A DNA stretch of 7,003 nucleotides from Kiritimatiellia bacterium (GCA_017646485.1 JAGCML010000067.1:1-7003); one strand, 5' to 3'; shown: positions 1-6,179, counted from the stretch's first letter. The notes: a model not told the origin generated them from the letters alone. Made by a program: numbers and translations.

Positions 1-410
1 CCGACGGCCTTTTGCATTGGTCTGATCCAACAGAGGTGACCCTGCGTAAGATTCGTGCCTACACACCGTGGCCTTCGTGTTTTACCTATTTCCCACCAGA
101 TGAAAAGGAAAAGCAACAACATCCTGAAGTGACCACCGGCAAGATGGTGAAGGTGCTCGTGGCAACGGCTGAACGTGTTCCCGCCTCGGGTGAGTGTGCT
201 GAGCCTGGCACCGTGCTTGAATCGGGTAAGCAGGGACTCTTGGTGCGAACAGGGGATGGCGCCTTACGCATTACGAAGATTCAACCCGAAGGAAGTTCTG
301 CGATGGAAGTGCAAGCCTGGTTGTGTGGTCATGCCGTGCCGAAGGGCATGGTCTTTATTACGCCGCCACCACCTGCGGCGCAACCCATCGCTGCGTATCG
401 TAGAACCTAA
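1..410 (+). CDS. fmt: Methionyl-tRNA formyltransferase, C-terminal part (5' end outside window)
   Basis: This is the C-terminal end of the enzyme that transfers a formyl group from 10-formyl-tetrahydrofolate to Met-tRNA(fMet) before translation initiation. The frame is open from the first complete codon at position 3, so the gene starts upstream of the window; only about 135 residues are seen. They contain the IRAYTPWP motif that joins the catalytic and C-terminal domains in Fmt, then the C-terminal tRNA-binding OB-fold-like domain with PGTVLE, KQGLLVRTGDG and KIQPEGSSAM, which line up well with the corresponding stretch of E. coli Fmt. The formyl-folate-binding catalytic domain lies outside the window. 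The last residues form a proline- and alanine-rich tail (TPPPPAAQPIAAYRRT) beyond the usual family end. The pyrophosphatase gene follows after about 65 bases, probably in the same transcript. The identity is firm; the tail's role is unknown. Confidence 0.93.
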   Translation, partial: DGLLHWSDPTEVTLRKIRAYTPWPSCFTYFPPDEKEKQQHPEVTTGKMVKVLVATAERVPASGECAEPGTVLESGKQGLLVRTGDGALRITKIQPEGSSAMEVQAWLCGHAVPKGMVFITPPPPAAQPIAAYRRT

Positions 411-418
411 GCGAGGGC

Positions 419-434
419 TCATTTGCAAAAATGA
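419..434 (+). other. Small hairpin between fmt and the pyrophosphatase gene
   Basis: TCATTT (419-424) and AAATGA (429-434) are perfectly complementary around a GCAA loop, which is a GNRA-type tetraloop. The stem is AT-rich and no T-run follows, so it is not a convincing intrinsic terminator. It could be an mRNA processing or stability element, or chance. The rest of the gap (435-475) holds only the ribosome-binding site. Confidence 0.25.
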
Positions 435-461
435 CACAGCAGACAGATTTAATTTGAAATG

Positions 462-468
462 AAAGGGG
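462..468 (+). promoter_or_regulatory. Ribosome-binding site that favours the second ATG of the pyrophosphatase gene
   Basis: AAAGGGG at 462-468 is the only Shine-Dalgarno-like purine run here. It lies one base before the ATG at 470 but seven bases before the in-frame ATG at 476. Normal spacing therefore favours initiation at 476, which removes two residues (Met-Val) from the longest reading. Confidence 0.55.
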
Positions 469-475
469 CATGGTT

Positions 476-2152
476 ATGAAGAATGAACAACGTAAAACAA
501 TTGTGATTGGGCATCGAAATCCCGACACCGACTCAATTGTTGCCGCAATTGCCTATGCGGAATTGAAGCGCCAAAAGGGTTTGACGAAGTGTATGCCTGC
601 GCGTGGAGGTAAGTTAACTCCGCAGACAGAGTACATCTTGAAGCGCTTTGACACCCCAGCGCCGACCTTTATCCCAGATATGTTGCCGAAGGTGGAGTAC
701 TTCCTCGCTGAAGGTGCTCCCACTACCGTGCATGCGAACACCTCCCTGTGGGATGCCTTGGAATTGATGGATAAAAACCGTTTGAATGCGGTTCCGGTGG
801 TGGATAGTGATGGGTATTATCTCTCTTTCCTGACACATAACACCTTTACGGAAAATATCATTCACAAGGCTGACCCCCACCGTAAGGCGATTATCCCAAC
901 GAGCATCAACCTCTTGTCGCACACCTTGCGTGCGCAACCGCTTTTGGTCTTTGATGGAAATGCTGTTGTGAAGAGCCGCATTCTGGTGGCTGGCTCAACC
1001 AAAGAGGCCTTTGAGCAGATCCTTAAAACTGAGTTCTCCAAGAATACGATCGCCATTATCGAAAACCGTTCGACCATTTTGGACCTGTGTATCAACTACA
1101 AAGTCCGCGCCATTGTGTTGACCGGTGGCCAACCCCTCTCCAAGGAATTGCATGCGCGTGCGAAAGAAGCGGGGATTTCGGTTTTGATTTCACCGTATGA
1201 TATCGCCAGTACGGTCTATCTCACCCTTTATTCGATGCCCGTGAGCACGATGGCAACCACGGAAATCAAGGCTGTGCACCACACGGCATTGGTGCGTGAT
1301 GTTCAGCAGGCCGTGATGACTTCACCCTCCCGTTCGCTTCCCGTCGTGGATGATAAGGGGAAGATTGTTGGCGTGATTAACGAACGTGATTTGTACAAGC
1401 AACCCAATGTCGACCTTATCTTGGTTGACCATAATGAACTTTCGCTTGGCGTGGAAGGTTTGGATAAGTTCCGCATTGTGGAAATCTTGGACCACCACAA
1501 ATTAGGGAATTTCCCCACGCACGAACCGATTGACTTCATTAACCGCGTGGTGGGTTCCACCTCGACCATCGTGGCGTGCCTCTATCAAGAGCAAAAGGCA
1601 ATCTTGACACCCAATATCGCTGGGTTGTTGCTCTCTGCCATTCTTACCGATACGCTCGGATTAAAGTCGCCCACAACGACGGATGTGGACCGCAATATGG
1701 CGGAGTATCTCTCGGGCTTATTGAATTTAGAGGTGGAAGACCTCGCCCATGACATCTTCTCGCATGCTTCGCGCATTGCTGACTTGCCAACAGAAAAGAT
1801 TCTCTCCTTGGACGCAAAGCGTTATGAAGAGGGTGGGGCAACCTTTGATGTGGCGCAGATTGAAATTAGCACGACCGATGAATTGCGTGAACGCTTGCCC
1901 GAACTGCTTGATGGCTTGAAGGAAAACTGCCGTCGCGATAAGCTCTACTTTAGCGCCTTGATGGTTACGGATATTGCCGCTCTGAACTCGGTTCTCTTGG
2001 TCGCAGGAGATGAGCAGTTCGTGGCAAAGATTCCCTTCCCGCGCTACGAAAAGCACGAAAACGCCTTCCTTTGCCGTGGCATCATGTCACGTAAAAAGCA
2101 GTTGTTGCCGCTCTTATTGGAACAACTCTCTTCCGCTTCAATTCGTCGCTGA
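476..2152 (+). CDS. ppaC: Manganese-dependent family II inorganic pyrophosphatase with CBS and DRTGG regulatory domains
   Basis: This cytoplasmic enzyme hydrolyses pyrophosphate to two phosphates and so pulls biosynthetic reactions forward. Numbered from the ATG at 476 (558 residues), the DHH catalytic domain begins with GHRNPDTDS (12-20) and is interrupted by an insert: a first CBS domain (about 72-130), a DRTGG domain (about 165-250, with IVLTGGQP) and a second CBS domain (about 255-308). The DHH domain resumes with VDHNE (317-321), DHHKLGNF (339-346) and SAILTDT (387-393). The C-terminal DHHA2 substrate domain ends with SRKKQ (538-542). All metal- and phosphate-binding motifs of the Bacillus family II enzyme are present, so it should be active. 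Plain family II enzymes have about 310 residues; the excess is the insert. In characterised relatives the CBS domains bind AMP, ADP or ATP to inhibit or activate, and DRTGG-containing forms also respond to diadenosine polyphosphates. The same ligands are inferred here. The start could instead be the ATG at 470. Confidence 0.93.
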   Translation: MKNEQRKTIVIGHRNPDTDSIVAAIAYAELKRQKGLTKCMPARGGKLTPQTEYILKRFDTPAPTFIPDMLPKVEYFLAEGAPTTVHANTSLWDALELMDKNRLNAVPVVDSDGYYLSFLTHNTFTENIIHKADPHRKAIIPTSINLLSHTLRAQPLLVFDGNAVVKSRILVAGSTKEAFEQILKTEFSKNTIAIIENRSTILDLCINYKVRAIVLTGGQPLSKELHARAKEAGISVLISPYDIASTVYLTLYSMPVSTMATTEIKAVHHTALVRDVQQAVMTSPSRSLPVVDDKGKIVGVINERDLYKQPNVDLILVDHNELSLGVEGLDKFRIVEILDHHKLGNFPTHEPIDFINRVVGSTSTIVACLYQEQKAILTPNIAGLLLSAILTDTLGLKSPTTTDVDRNMAEYLSGLLNLEVEDLAHDIFSHASRIADLPTEKILSLDAKRYEEGGATFDVAQIEISTTDELRERLPELLDGLKENCRRDKLYFSALMVTDIAALNSVLLVAGDEQFVAKIPFPRYEKHENAFLCRGIMSRKKQLLPLLLEQLSSASIRR

Positions 2153-2161
2153 GGGGAACGC

Positions 2162-3019
2162 ATGAAAGTTGCTATCGCAGAGCCACACGGCATGTGCACC
2201 GGTGTGGCACGTGCTCTGGAGATTGCGCATCGAACATTGGATGAGCATCCGGGAGAGACGCTTTGGTGTTTTCACGAATTAGTCCATAACGAACACGTCG
2301 TGGCAGAATTGCAACAACGTGGGGCCGTTTTCGTCTATGAGATTGAGGCCATCCCGCATGGGGCGCGCGTGCTCTTTTCTGCGCATGGGATTAGTCCCGC
2401 CGTGCGTGAAGCTGCGCTGGCGCGCAACCTCGATGTGGTGGATGCGACCTGTCCCTTTGTGGCAAAGGTGCATGCAGAGGCGAAGCGATACGCTGCAGAC
2501 TTCTTTAATATCGCCCTCATTGGTCACAAAGGCCATGATGAAGTGGTGGGCATTTTAGGAGAAGCCCCCACGCAAATCACGGTGATTGAAACCGCAGATG
2601 ATGTGAAAGCTCTCCAGCAATCCACATCGGAGCGTCGTCTCATGGTCTTAAGCCAAACCACCATTAGTGAGGCGATGTATGAGGCGCGTGTGGCAGATTT
2701 GAAGGCGGCTGGGTTTGAGGTGGAGGAGCCCAAAGCCTTGGATATTTGTTATGCCACGCGTGAACGTCAGCAAGCCGTGCGCACCCTAGCGCAACACGTC
2801 GACTGCGTTTTAGTCCTTGGTTCGCGCAATTCCTCCAACTCCAAACGTCTCGTAGAAGTGGCGGAGCGTGAAGGGTGCCGCGCACATTTGATTGCTGCGC
2901 CTGATGAGATTGACGCATTGGATTTGCAAGGTGTTCAGTCGCTGGGATTGACTTCGGGGGCTTCAACGCCTGAAGCGCTCTTGGAAGCCCTGTGTCAGCG
3001 TTTGGAAGCAACCGTCTAA
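2162..3019 (+). CDS. ispH: 4-hydroxy-3-methylbut-2-enyl diphosphate reductase (IspH/LytB)
   Basis: IspH catalyses the last step of the MEP isoprenoid pathway, reducing HMBPP to IPP and DMAPP with a [4Fe-4S] cluster. The 285-residue protein is full length for the short bacterial form. The three cluster cysteines are visible: Cys12 (HGMCTGV), Cys97 (DATCPFV) and Cys196 (DICYATRERQ). Substrate-binding positions also match E. coli IspH: His42 (VHNEH), His75 (SAHG), His125 (GHKGHDE), the SQTTISE loop (164-170), SRNSSNS (221-227) and the GAST motif near the C-terminus (266-269). There is no fused ribosomal S1 domain, unlike in some clostridia. GAGGGG at 2151-2156 overlaps the pyrophosphatase TGA stop and lies five bases before the ATG, so the gene is probably cotranscribed and perhaps translationally coupled with its neighbour. 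The cluster is oxygen-sensitive and needs a reductant such as flavodoxin or ferredoxin, none of which is encoded in this window. Confidence 0.96.
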   Translation: MKVAIAEPHGMCTGVARALEIAHRTLDEHPGETLWCFHELVHNEHVVAELQQRGAVFVYEIEAIPHGARVLFSAHGISPAVREAALARNLDVVDATCPFVAKVHAEAKRYAADFFNIALIGHKGHDEVVGILGEAPTQITVIETADDVKALQQSTSERRLMVLSQTTISEAMYEARVADLKAAGFEVEEPKALDICYATRERQQAVRTLAQHVDCVLVLGSRNSSNSKRLVEVAEREGCRAHLIAAPDEIDALDLQGVQSLGLTSGASTPEALLEALCQRLEATV

Positions 3020-3035
3020 TTGATGATCGCTGTCT

Positions 3036-5267
3036 ATGTTTGCCCAAGTCGCCATTGAACAAGTGCCGAATATGCTCTTCACCTATGCCATTCCAGAAGG
3101 GATGGAGGTGCGTGTGGGGCAGCGGGTCTCTGTGCCGTGGCAACGCATCTATCGCTTAGGGTACGTCATTGCGGTCACGGAGACTTCGCCCTATCAACCG
3201 AAACCTAAACAGCAGGCGGTGCAGGGGGAGTTGTTTCAGTCGCAGGCGTCTGTGGCGGTAAAGGCGATTCATGAAATTGATGATGAATTGCCTTACTTTT
3301 CAGAGGCGATTATTAAGTTATTGCGTTGGCTCGCAGACTACTATTCGGTTGGGTTTACGCTTGCGCTTAGAAGTGCTTTGCCAGCGCCTGTCCGTGCAGG
3401 CAGGGTGGGGGATAAGGCGGTCTTTATGGTGGCGCCTATCTCTCCTTTGCCAACGGGGTTGCCAGCGTTGTCGGCCCGTCAATTGAATCTCTACAATGAA
3501 ATTGTTCGCATTGATGGCGGCAAGATGGTGCAAGTCTGTAAAGAATTGGGCACTACGCCGGCCACGCTTCGGAAGTTGGCAAAGGCTGGGTATATCACCT
3601 GCGAACAGATGGTCGTCACGCGGAGTCCCTTAAAGGGAAAGGTGATTTTGCCCTCTAAACCCTTGCAGTTAACGGTTGGGCAAACCGCTGCCTTAGAGAC
3701 GATTTTACATGCAGATCGGCCAGTCCTCTTATTTGGCGTAACCGGGTCAGGCAAAACAGAGGTGTACATGCAGGCAATTGCAAAAACGCTCGAGGAGGGG
3801 CGTGACGCAATTATGTTGGTGCCTGAAATCTCTCTAACGCCACAAACAGTAAGTCGATTTGCAGCACGCTTTGGTAAAACGGTTGCTGTCTTACACAGTG
3901 CCTTGAGTGACGGGGAACGTCATGACGAGTGGCATCGCATTCGTCGCGGGGAGGCGCGTGTCGTGGTGGGGCCGCGTTCGGCAGTCTTTGCGCCTGTGCG
4001 GAATTTGGGGCTCATGATTGTGGATGAAGAGCATGATAGTGGCTATAAACAGGATGAAAGCCCACGCTATTCAGCTCGAGATGTGGCAGTTGTACGTGCA
4101 ACCATGGAAAAGGCGCGGTGCATTTTGGGTTCGGCGACACCGTCCTTGGAGAGTTGGCGAAATGCTGTGACCTTGGGGAAATACACCTTAGTTAAGATGA
4201 CGGAACGTGCTGGGGGTGGACGTTTACCTGATGTGACCGTTTTAGATATGCATGATGCGGCACCGCCCGGCCAGCCCACGCCTATCTTTAGTCCGCCATT
4301 GATTGATGCGATGCGCAACCGTTTAGAGCGCGGTGAACAGATTATTCTCTTCTTAAATCGTCGCGGTTATGCACCGACCTATCAGTGTGATGCGTGTAAA
4401 GAGTCGGTGGTGTGTCCTAAATGTAATGTTAAGATGACGTATCACGTTAAAGATGACACCTTACGTTGTCACCTCTGTGGCACATGGCAACGCCCTCCCA
4501 CAAGGTGCCCCGTTTGTGGGCTGCCAGTCTTTAATCGTCTTGGGTTCGGCACGCAGCGCGTTGAAACGGCGCTTCATGCGATTTTACCTCAGGCTCGCAT
4601 TATTCGAATGGATGCCGATAGTACCTCGCGTCGTCATAGCCATGATGAACTCTTAGCCGCATTTCGTGCGAAAGAGGCGGATGTTCTCTTAGGAACGCAG
4701 ATGATTGCAAAGGGGTTGGATTTCCCGAATGTGACGCTCGTCGGCATTTTGGCGGCAGATCGTTCCTTAGATATCACCTACGACTTCCGTGCGGCGGAGC
4801 GCACCTTCCAACTGATTGCACAGGTTTCTGGGCGTGCAGGGCGGGGAACCTTGCCGGGCGAAGTGGTGGTACAAACCTTCCAACCCAGTCATTCAGCGAT
4901 TCGTTTGGCAGCGAAGTGGGAATATGAAGCCTTCGCTGCAGAGGAATTAGAACTGCGTGCGGATGCCGATTTGCCCCCGTTTAAGAAGTTGGCCTGTGTG
5001 ACCTTCGCGGGGAAAGACATGGATGAAGTGGCGCGTGAGGCGCGTGCTGCAGAACGAAAATTTAAAGCCTGTCGAGGATTAGCAGTTACCCCTGCGATGC
5101 CGGCACCCTTGGAAAAGAAAGAGGAGTGGTGGCGTTGGCAAATTCTCTTGCACGGCGATAGCGCGAAGGGAATCGCTGCTGCGTGCGATCATGTCCTGCC
5201 GAAAGAGGCGCGTATCACAGATACCCTCCGCATTTTAGTCGATATCGACGCCGTCTTTTTAGCCTAA
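3036..5267 (+). CDS. priA: Primosomal protein N' (replication restart helicase PriA)
   Basis: PriA recognises stalled or repaired replication forks, unwinds DNA 3' to 5' and starts reloading of the replicative helicase. The 743 residues match the usual family length. In order: the N-terminal 3'-DNA-end-binding domain (about 1-105), a winged-helix region (about 110-200), and helicase lobe 1 with Walker A GVTGSGKT (234-241), DEEH Walker B (330-333) and SATPS (366-370). Lobe 2 contains NRRGY (441-445), GTQMIAKGLDFP (553-564) and QVSGRAGRG (596-604). A zinc-binding insert lies inside lobe 2 with eight cysteines at 451, 454, 460, 463, 478, 481, 491 and 494, enough for two zinc ions. The C-terminal domain ends in RILVDID. 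All catalytic and zinc residues are present. The ATG at 3036 is 16 bases after the ispH stop and lacks a Shine-Dalgarno sequence; an in-frame TGA at 3024-3026 leaves only a CTG (3030) as an alternative, so translation may depend on ribosomes finishing ispH. Confidence 0.96.
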   Translation: MFAQVAIEQVPNMLFTYAIPEGMEVRVGQRVSVPWQRIYRLGYVIAVTETSPYQPKPKQQAVQGELFQSQASVAVKAIHEIDDELPYFSEAIIKLLRWLADYYSVGFTLALRSALPAPVRAGRVGDKAVFMVAPISPLPTGLPALSARQLNLYNEIVRIDGGKMVQVCKELGTTPATLRKLAKAGYITCEQMVVTRSPLKGKVILPSKPLQLTVGQTAALETILHADRPVLLFGVTGSGKTEVYMQAIAKTLEEGRDAIMLVPEISLTPQTVSRFAARFGKTVAVLHSALSDGERHDEWHRIRRGEARVVVGPRSAVFAPVRNLGLMIVDEEHDSGYKQDESPRYSARDVAVVRATMEKARCILGSATPSLESWRNAVTLGKYTLVKMTERAGGGRLPDVTVLDMHDAAPPGQPTPIFSPPLIDAMRNRLERGEQIILFLNRRGYAPTYQCDACKESVVCPKCNVKMTYHVKDDTLRCHLCGTWQRPPTRCPVCGLPVFNRLGFGTQRVETALHAILPQARIIRMDADSTSRRHSHDELLAAFRAKEADVLLGTQMIAKGLDFPNVTLVGILAADRSLDITYDFRAAERTFQLIAQVSGRAGRGTLPGEVVVQTFQPSHSAIRLAAKWEYEAFAAEELELRADADLPPFKKLACVTFAGKDMDEVAREARAAERKFKACRGLAVTPAMPAPLEKKEEWWRWQILLHGDSAKGIAAACDHVLPKEARITDTLRILVDIDAVFLA

Positions 5268-5277
5268 GGGCTTTTTT
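5261..5277 (+). terminator. Weak intrinsic terminator overlapping the end of priA
   Basis: AGCC (5261-5264) pairs with GGCT (5269-5272) around TAAG, and a run of six T follows (5272-5277). The stem is only four base pairs and includes the priA stop codon, so any termination would be inefficient and some transcription could continue into the intergenic region. Confidence 0.35.
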
Positions 5278-5299
5278 GAGCGGTGGGGTGTTTCCTTAA

Positions 5300-5494
5300 A
5301 TAGCGTATATGATGTGTGCAACACGAAGTGAGTCGCTACGCATAGGATGTGCTCTGCCACCTTTACCCTCGGCTATAATCCATCGACCTTTCGGTTCAGT
5401 AGAGCCTCTTTCTGATTTAGTCCTGCGCGCTGCGCTCTGTGAGCGAGGGATAAAACTTTAACCTTTGGCCCCTTTTTCTTTTGTGTGAGGGGCC
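5300..5494 (+). ncRNA. Candidate small structured RNA of unknown family
   Basis: Several nested pairings fit one fold. TAGCG (5301-5305) pairs with CGCTA (5334-5338), enclosing a small GTG/CAC hairpin. A second domain is closed by TTTACCCTCG (5362-5371) against CGAGGG-A-TAAA (5444-5454): ten base pairs with one bulged A. Inside it are GACC/GGTT (5385-5388/5393-5396, one G-U pair) around a TTTC loop, and AGAGC/GCTCT (5401-5405/5434-5438) with two flanking G-U pairs. This makes a three-way junction. The GC-rich hairpin at 5467-5494 would close the 3' end. The pairings are seen directly; that they form an RNA gene is inference. I recognise no Rfam-type consensus, and 6S RNA or a long leader of the downstream genes are alternatives. 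Ends are approximate and no promoter is clear. Confidence 0.27.
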
Positions 5495-5498
5495 GTTT
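5467..5498 (+). terminator. Terminator-like GC-rich hairpin
   Basis: GGCCCCT (5467-5473) and AGGGGCC (5488-5494) pair perfectly over seven bases around a 14-base T-rich loop. Only GTTTC follows on the + strand, so the U-tract is short. On the opposite strand the hairpin is followed by AAAGG, so the + direction is more likely. It could end a readthrough transcript from priA or the candidate small RNA. Confidence 0.38.
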
Positions 5499-5501
5499 CA
5501 T

Positions 5502-5558
5502 GGGGGTGGCGTGTTGACGTTTGGGGTTTGAGAAGGGGGACGGGGTGAAAAAGTGGGG
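5502..5558 (+). other. Cluster of five G-runs, possible G-quadruplex-forming stretch
   Basis: G-runs of four or five lie at 5502-5506, 5523-5526, 5535-5539, 5542-5545 and 5555-5558. The last four are separated by 8, 2 and 9 bases, which satisfies relaxed quadruplex rules but not the strict loop limit of seven. The tract is purine-biased on the + strand and lies 135-190 bases upstream of the NuoE-type gene. Formation in DNA or RNA is inference. Confidence 0.25.
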
Positions 5559-5579
5559 AAAAGTTCATTTTTTCTCATT

Positions 5580-5639
5580 TATAGGTAGGAATACACTTGA
5601 CGAAAAAGGGGGACTTTGTCAAACTATAGGGTAACACTT
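5580..5639 (+). repeat. Imperfect direct repeat TATAGG...ACACTT upstream of the redox operon
   Basis: TATAGG (5580-5585) followed by ACACTT (5593-5598) recurs as TATAGG (5625-5630) and ACACTT (5634-5639). The gap between the two blocks is seven bases in the first copy and three in the second. The copies flank the inverted repeat at 5597-5622. TATAGG resembles a -10 box, but no matching -35 box sits at proper spacing for either copy. The pair may be protein-binding sites or chance. Confidence 0.25.
5597..5622. promoter_or_regulatory. Inverted repeat TTGACGAA-N10-TTTGTCAA, candidate operator or leader hairpin
   Basis: TTGACGAA (5597-5604) and TTTGTCAA (5615-5622) are complementary over eight positions with a single G-T pair, around a ten-base G-rich spacer. 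The dyad lies 71-96 bases before the NuoE-type start codon, where a repressor or activator of a redox operon could bind. It does not match the FNR (TTGAT-N4-ATCAA) or Rex (TTGTGA-N6-TCACAA) consensus spacing, so no regulator can be named. TTGACG alone is also a good -35 box, but no -10 box lies 16-18 bases downstream. Confidence 0.35.
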
Positions 5640-5644
5640 TGGAA

Positions 5645-5662
5645 TGGGAGGAAAACCTCTCA
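5645..5662 (+). other. Leader hairpin just upstream of the NuoE-type gene
   Basis: TGGGAGG (5645-5651) pairs with CCTCTCA (5656-5662) around an AAAA loop: seven pairs including one G-U. It ends 16 bases before the AAGGAG ribosome-binding site (5679-5684) of the next gene. The 5' arm contains GGGAGG, a Shine-Dalgarno-like sequence, and an ATG at 5662-5664 overlaps the base of the stem and opens a four-codon frame ending at the TGA at 5674-5676. The hairpin could protect the mRNA end or control leader translation. Confidence 0.35.
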
Positions 5663-5692
5663 TGCACGTTATATGATTAAGGAGAGACTCCA

Positions 5693-6169
5693 ATGAGTCA
5701 GGATACGAAAACGCTTACGCCGGAATTGCGCGCCTTCATCGCAGAATGGAAGCCGCGTCCAGGTAATTTGATTATGGTGCTGCACCGCATTCAGCAGACG
5801 TATGGTTACATGCCTCGCGAGATTGTATTGGAACTTGCAGATTTGCTGGAAGTGCCCCTCGCTAAGATTTATGGCGTGATTACGTTCTATAACTTCTTCA
5901 AGTTGAAGCAGCCCGGTCGTAACTTGATTCAGGTGTGCCTCGGTACTGCGTGCTACCTCAAGGGTGGCGATGACATCATGAAGGCTTTGGAACAAGAACT
6001 TGGCGTCGGCGTGAACACGGTTACACCTGATGGTGAATTCTCTACTGAAGCAGTGCGTTGCCTCGGATGCTGCGGTTTGGCACCGGTCATCGTGATTAAT
6101 GGCGAAGTCTTCGGTAAAGTGACCAAGGCAATGTTGCCTGGCATTTTGGATAAGTTCCGCAATAAGTAA
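5693..6169 (+). CDS. nuoE: NuoE/HydC-type [2Fe-2S] subunit of an NADH-linked oxidoreductase
   Basis: This 158-residue protein is a thioredoxin-like [2Fe-2S] ferredoxin subunit that passes electrons to or from its flavoprotein partner in complex I, NAD-linked hydrogenases and formate dehydrogenases. The N-terminal helical part (about 1-70) carries the family features LIMVLHRIQQTYGYMP and YGVITFYNFF. The ferredoxin domain follows with cluster cysteines Cys82 and Cys87 (VCLGTACYLKG) and Cys123 and Cys127 (CLGCCGLAP); Cys126 is an additional cysteine next to the last ligand. Length is normal and no membrane segment is present, so it should be cytoplasmic. AAGGAG at 5679-5684 lies eight bases before the ATG. 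The next gene begins ten bases after the stop, so the two form an operon. No complex I membrane or quinone-binding genes are in view, which favours a soluble enzyme such as a [FeFe]-hydrogenase; the symbol gives the family, and hydC may prove the better name. Confidence 0.9.
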   Translation: MSQDTKTLTPELRAFIAEWKPRPGNLIMVLHRIQQTYGYMPREIVLELADLLEVPLAKIYGVITFYNFFKLKQPGRNLIQVCLGTACYLKGGDDIMKALEQELGVGVNTVTPDGEFSTEAVRCLGCCGLAPVIVINGEVFGKVTKAMLPGILDKFRNK

Positions 6170-6179
6170 GGAGCAGGTC

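Larger units (their letters stand above)
5268..5692. other. Noncoding intergenic region of about 425 bases, rich in potential RNA structure
   Basis: Neither strand has a reading frame here that resembles a known protein. The left part (5300-5494) folds on paper into several hairpins and may be a small RNA. The middle (5502-5558) is G-rich. The right part (5580-5692) has repeats and a hairpin that look like the control region of the downstream redox genes. A perfect TATAAT occurs at 5374-5379 but has no matching -35 box about 17 bases upstream. I found no signature of a tRNA, tmRNA, SRP RNA or RNase P RNA. Confidence 0.6.

Noticed and set aside
361..380. Inverted repeat CGCCGC/GCGGCG near the end of fmt as a terminator.
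   Set aside because: It lies within the fmt coding sequence where Pro and Ala codons repeat, and no T-run follows.
3023..3058. An 11-codon frame (ATG at 3023, TGA at 3056) between ispH and priA.
   Set aside because: It has no ribosome-binding site and overlaps the start of priA out of frame, with no sign of selection.
2664..3143. A 159-residue open frame on the - strand across the ispH/priA junction.
   Set aside because: It overlaps conserved coding sequence of both genes, and its low-complexity His/Pro/Arg composition looks like a reverse-frame shadow.
5300..5500. SRP RNA, tmRNA, RNase P RNA or a tRNA in the intergenic region.
   Set aside because: The conserved sequence signatures (SRP GGAAG tetraloop region, tmRNA ends, RNase P core, tRNA T-arm GGTTCGA) are not present.
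5513..5518. TTGACG as a -35 box for the redox operon.
   Set aside because: No -10-like hexamer lies 16-18 bases downstream; that stretch is G-rich.
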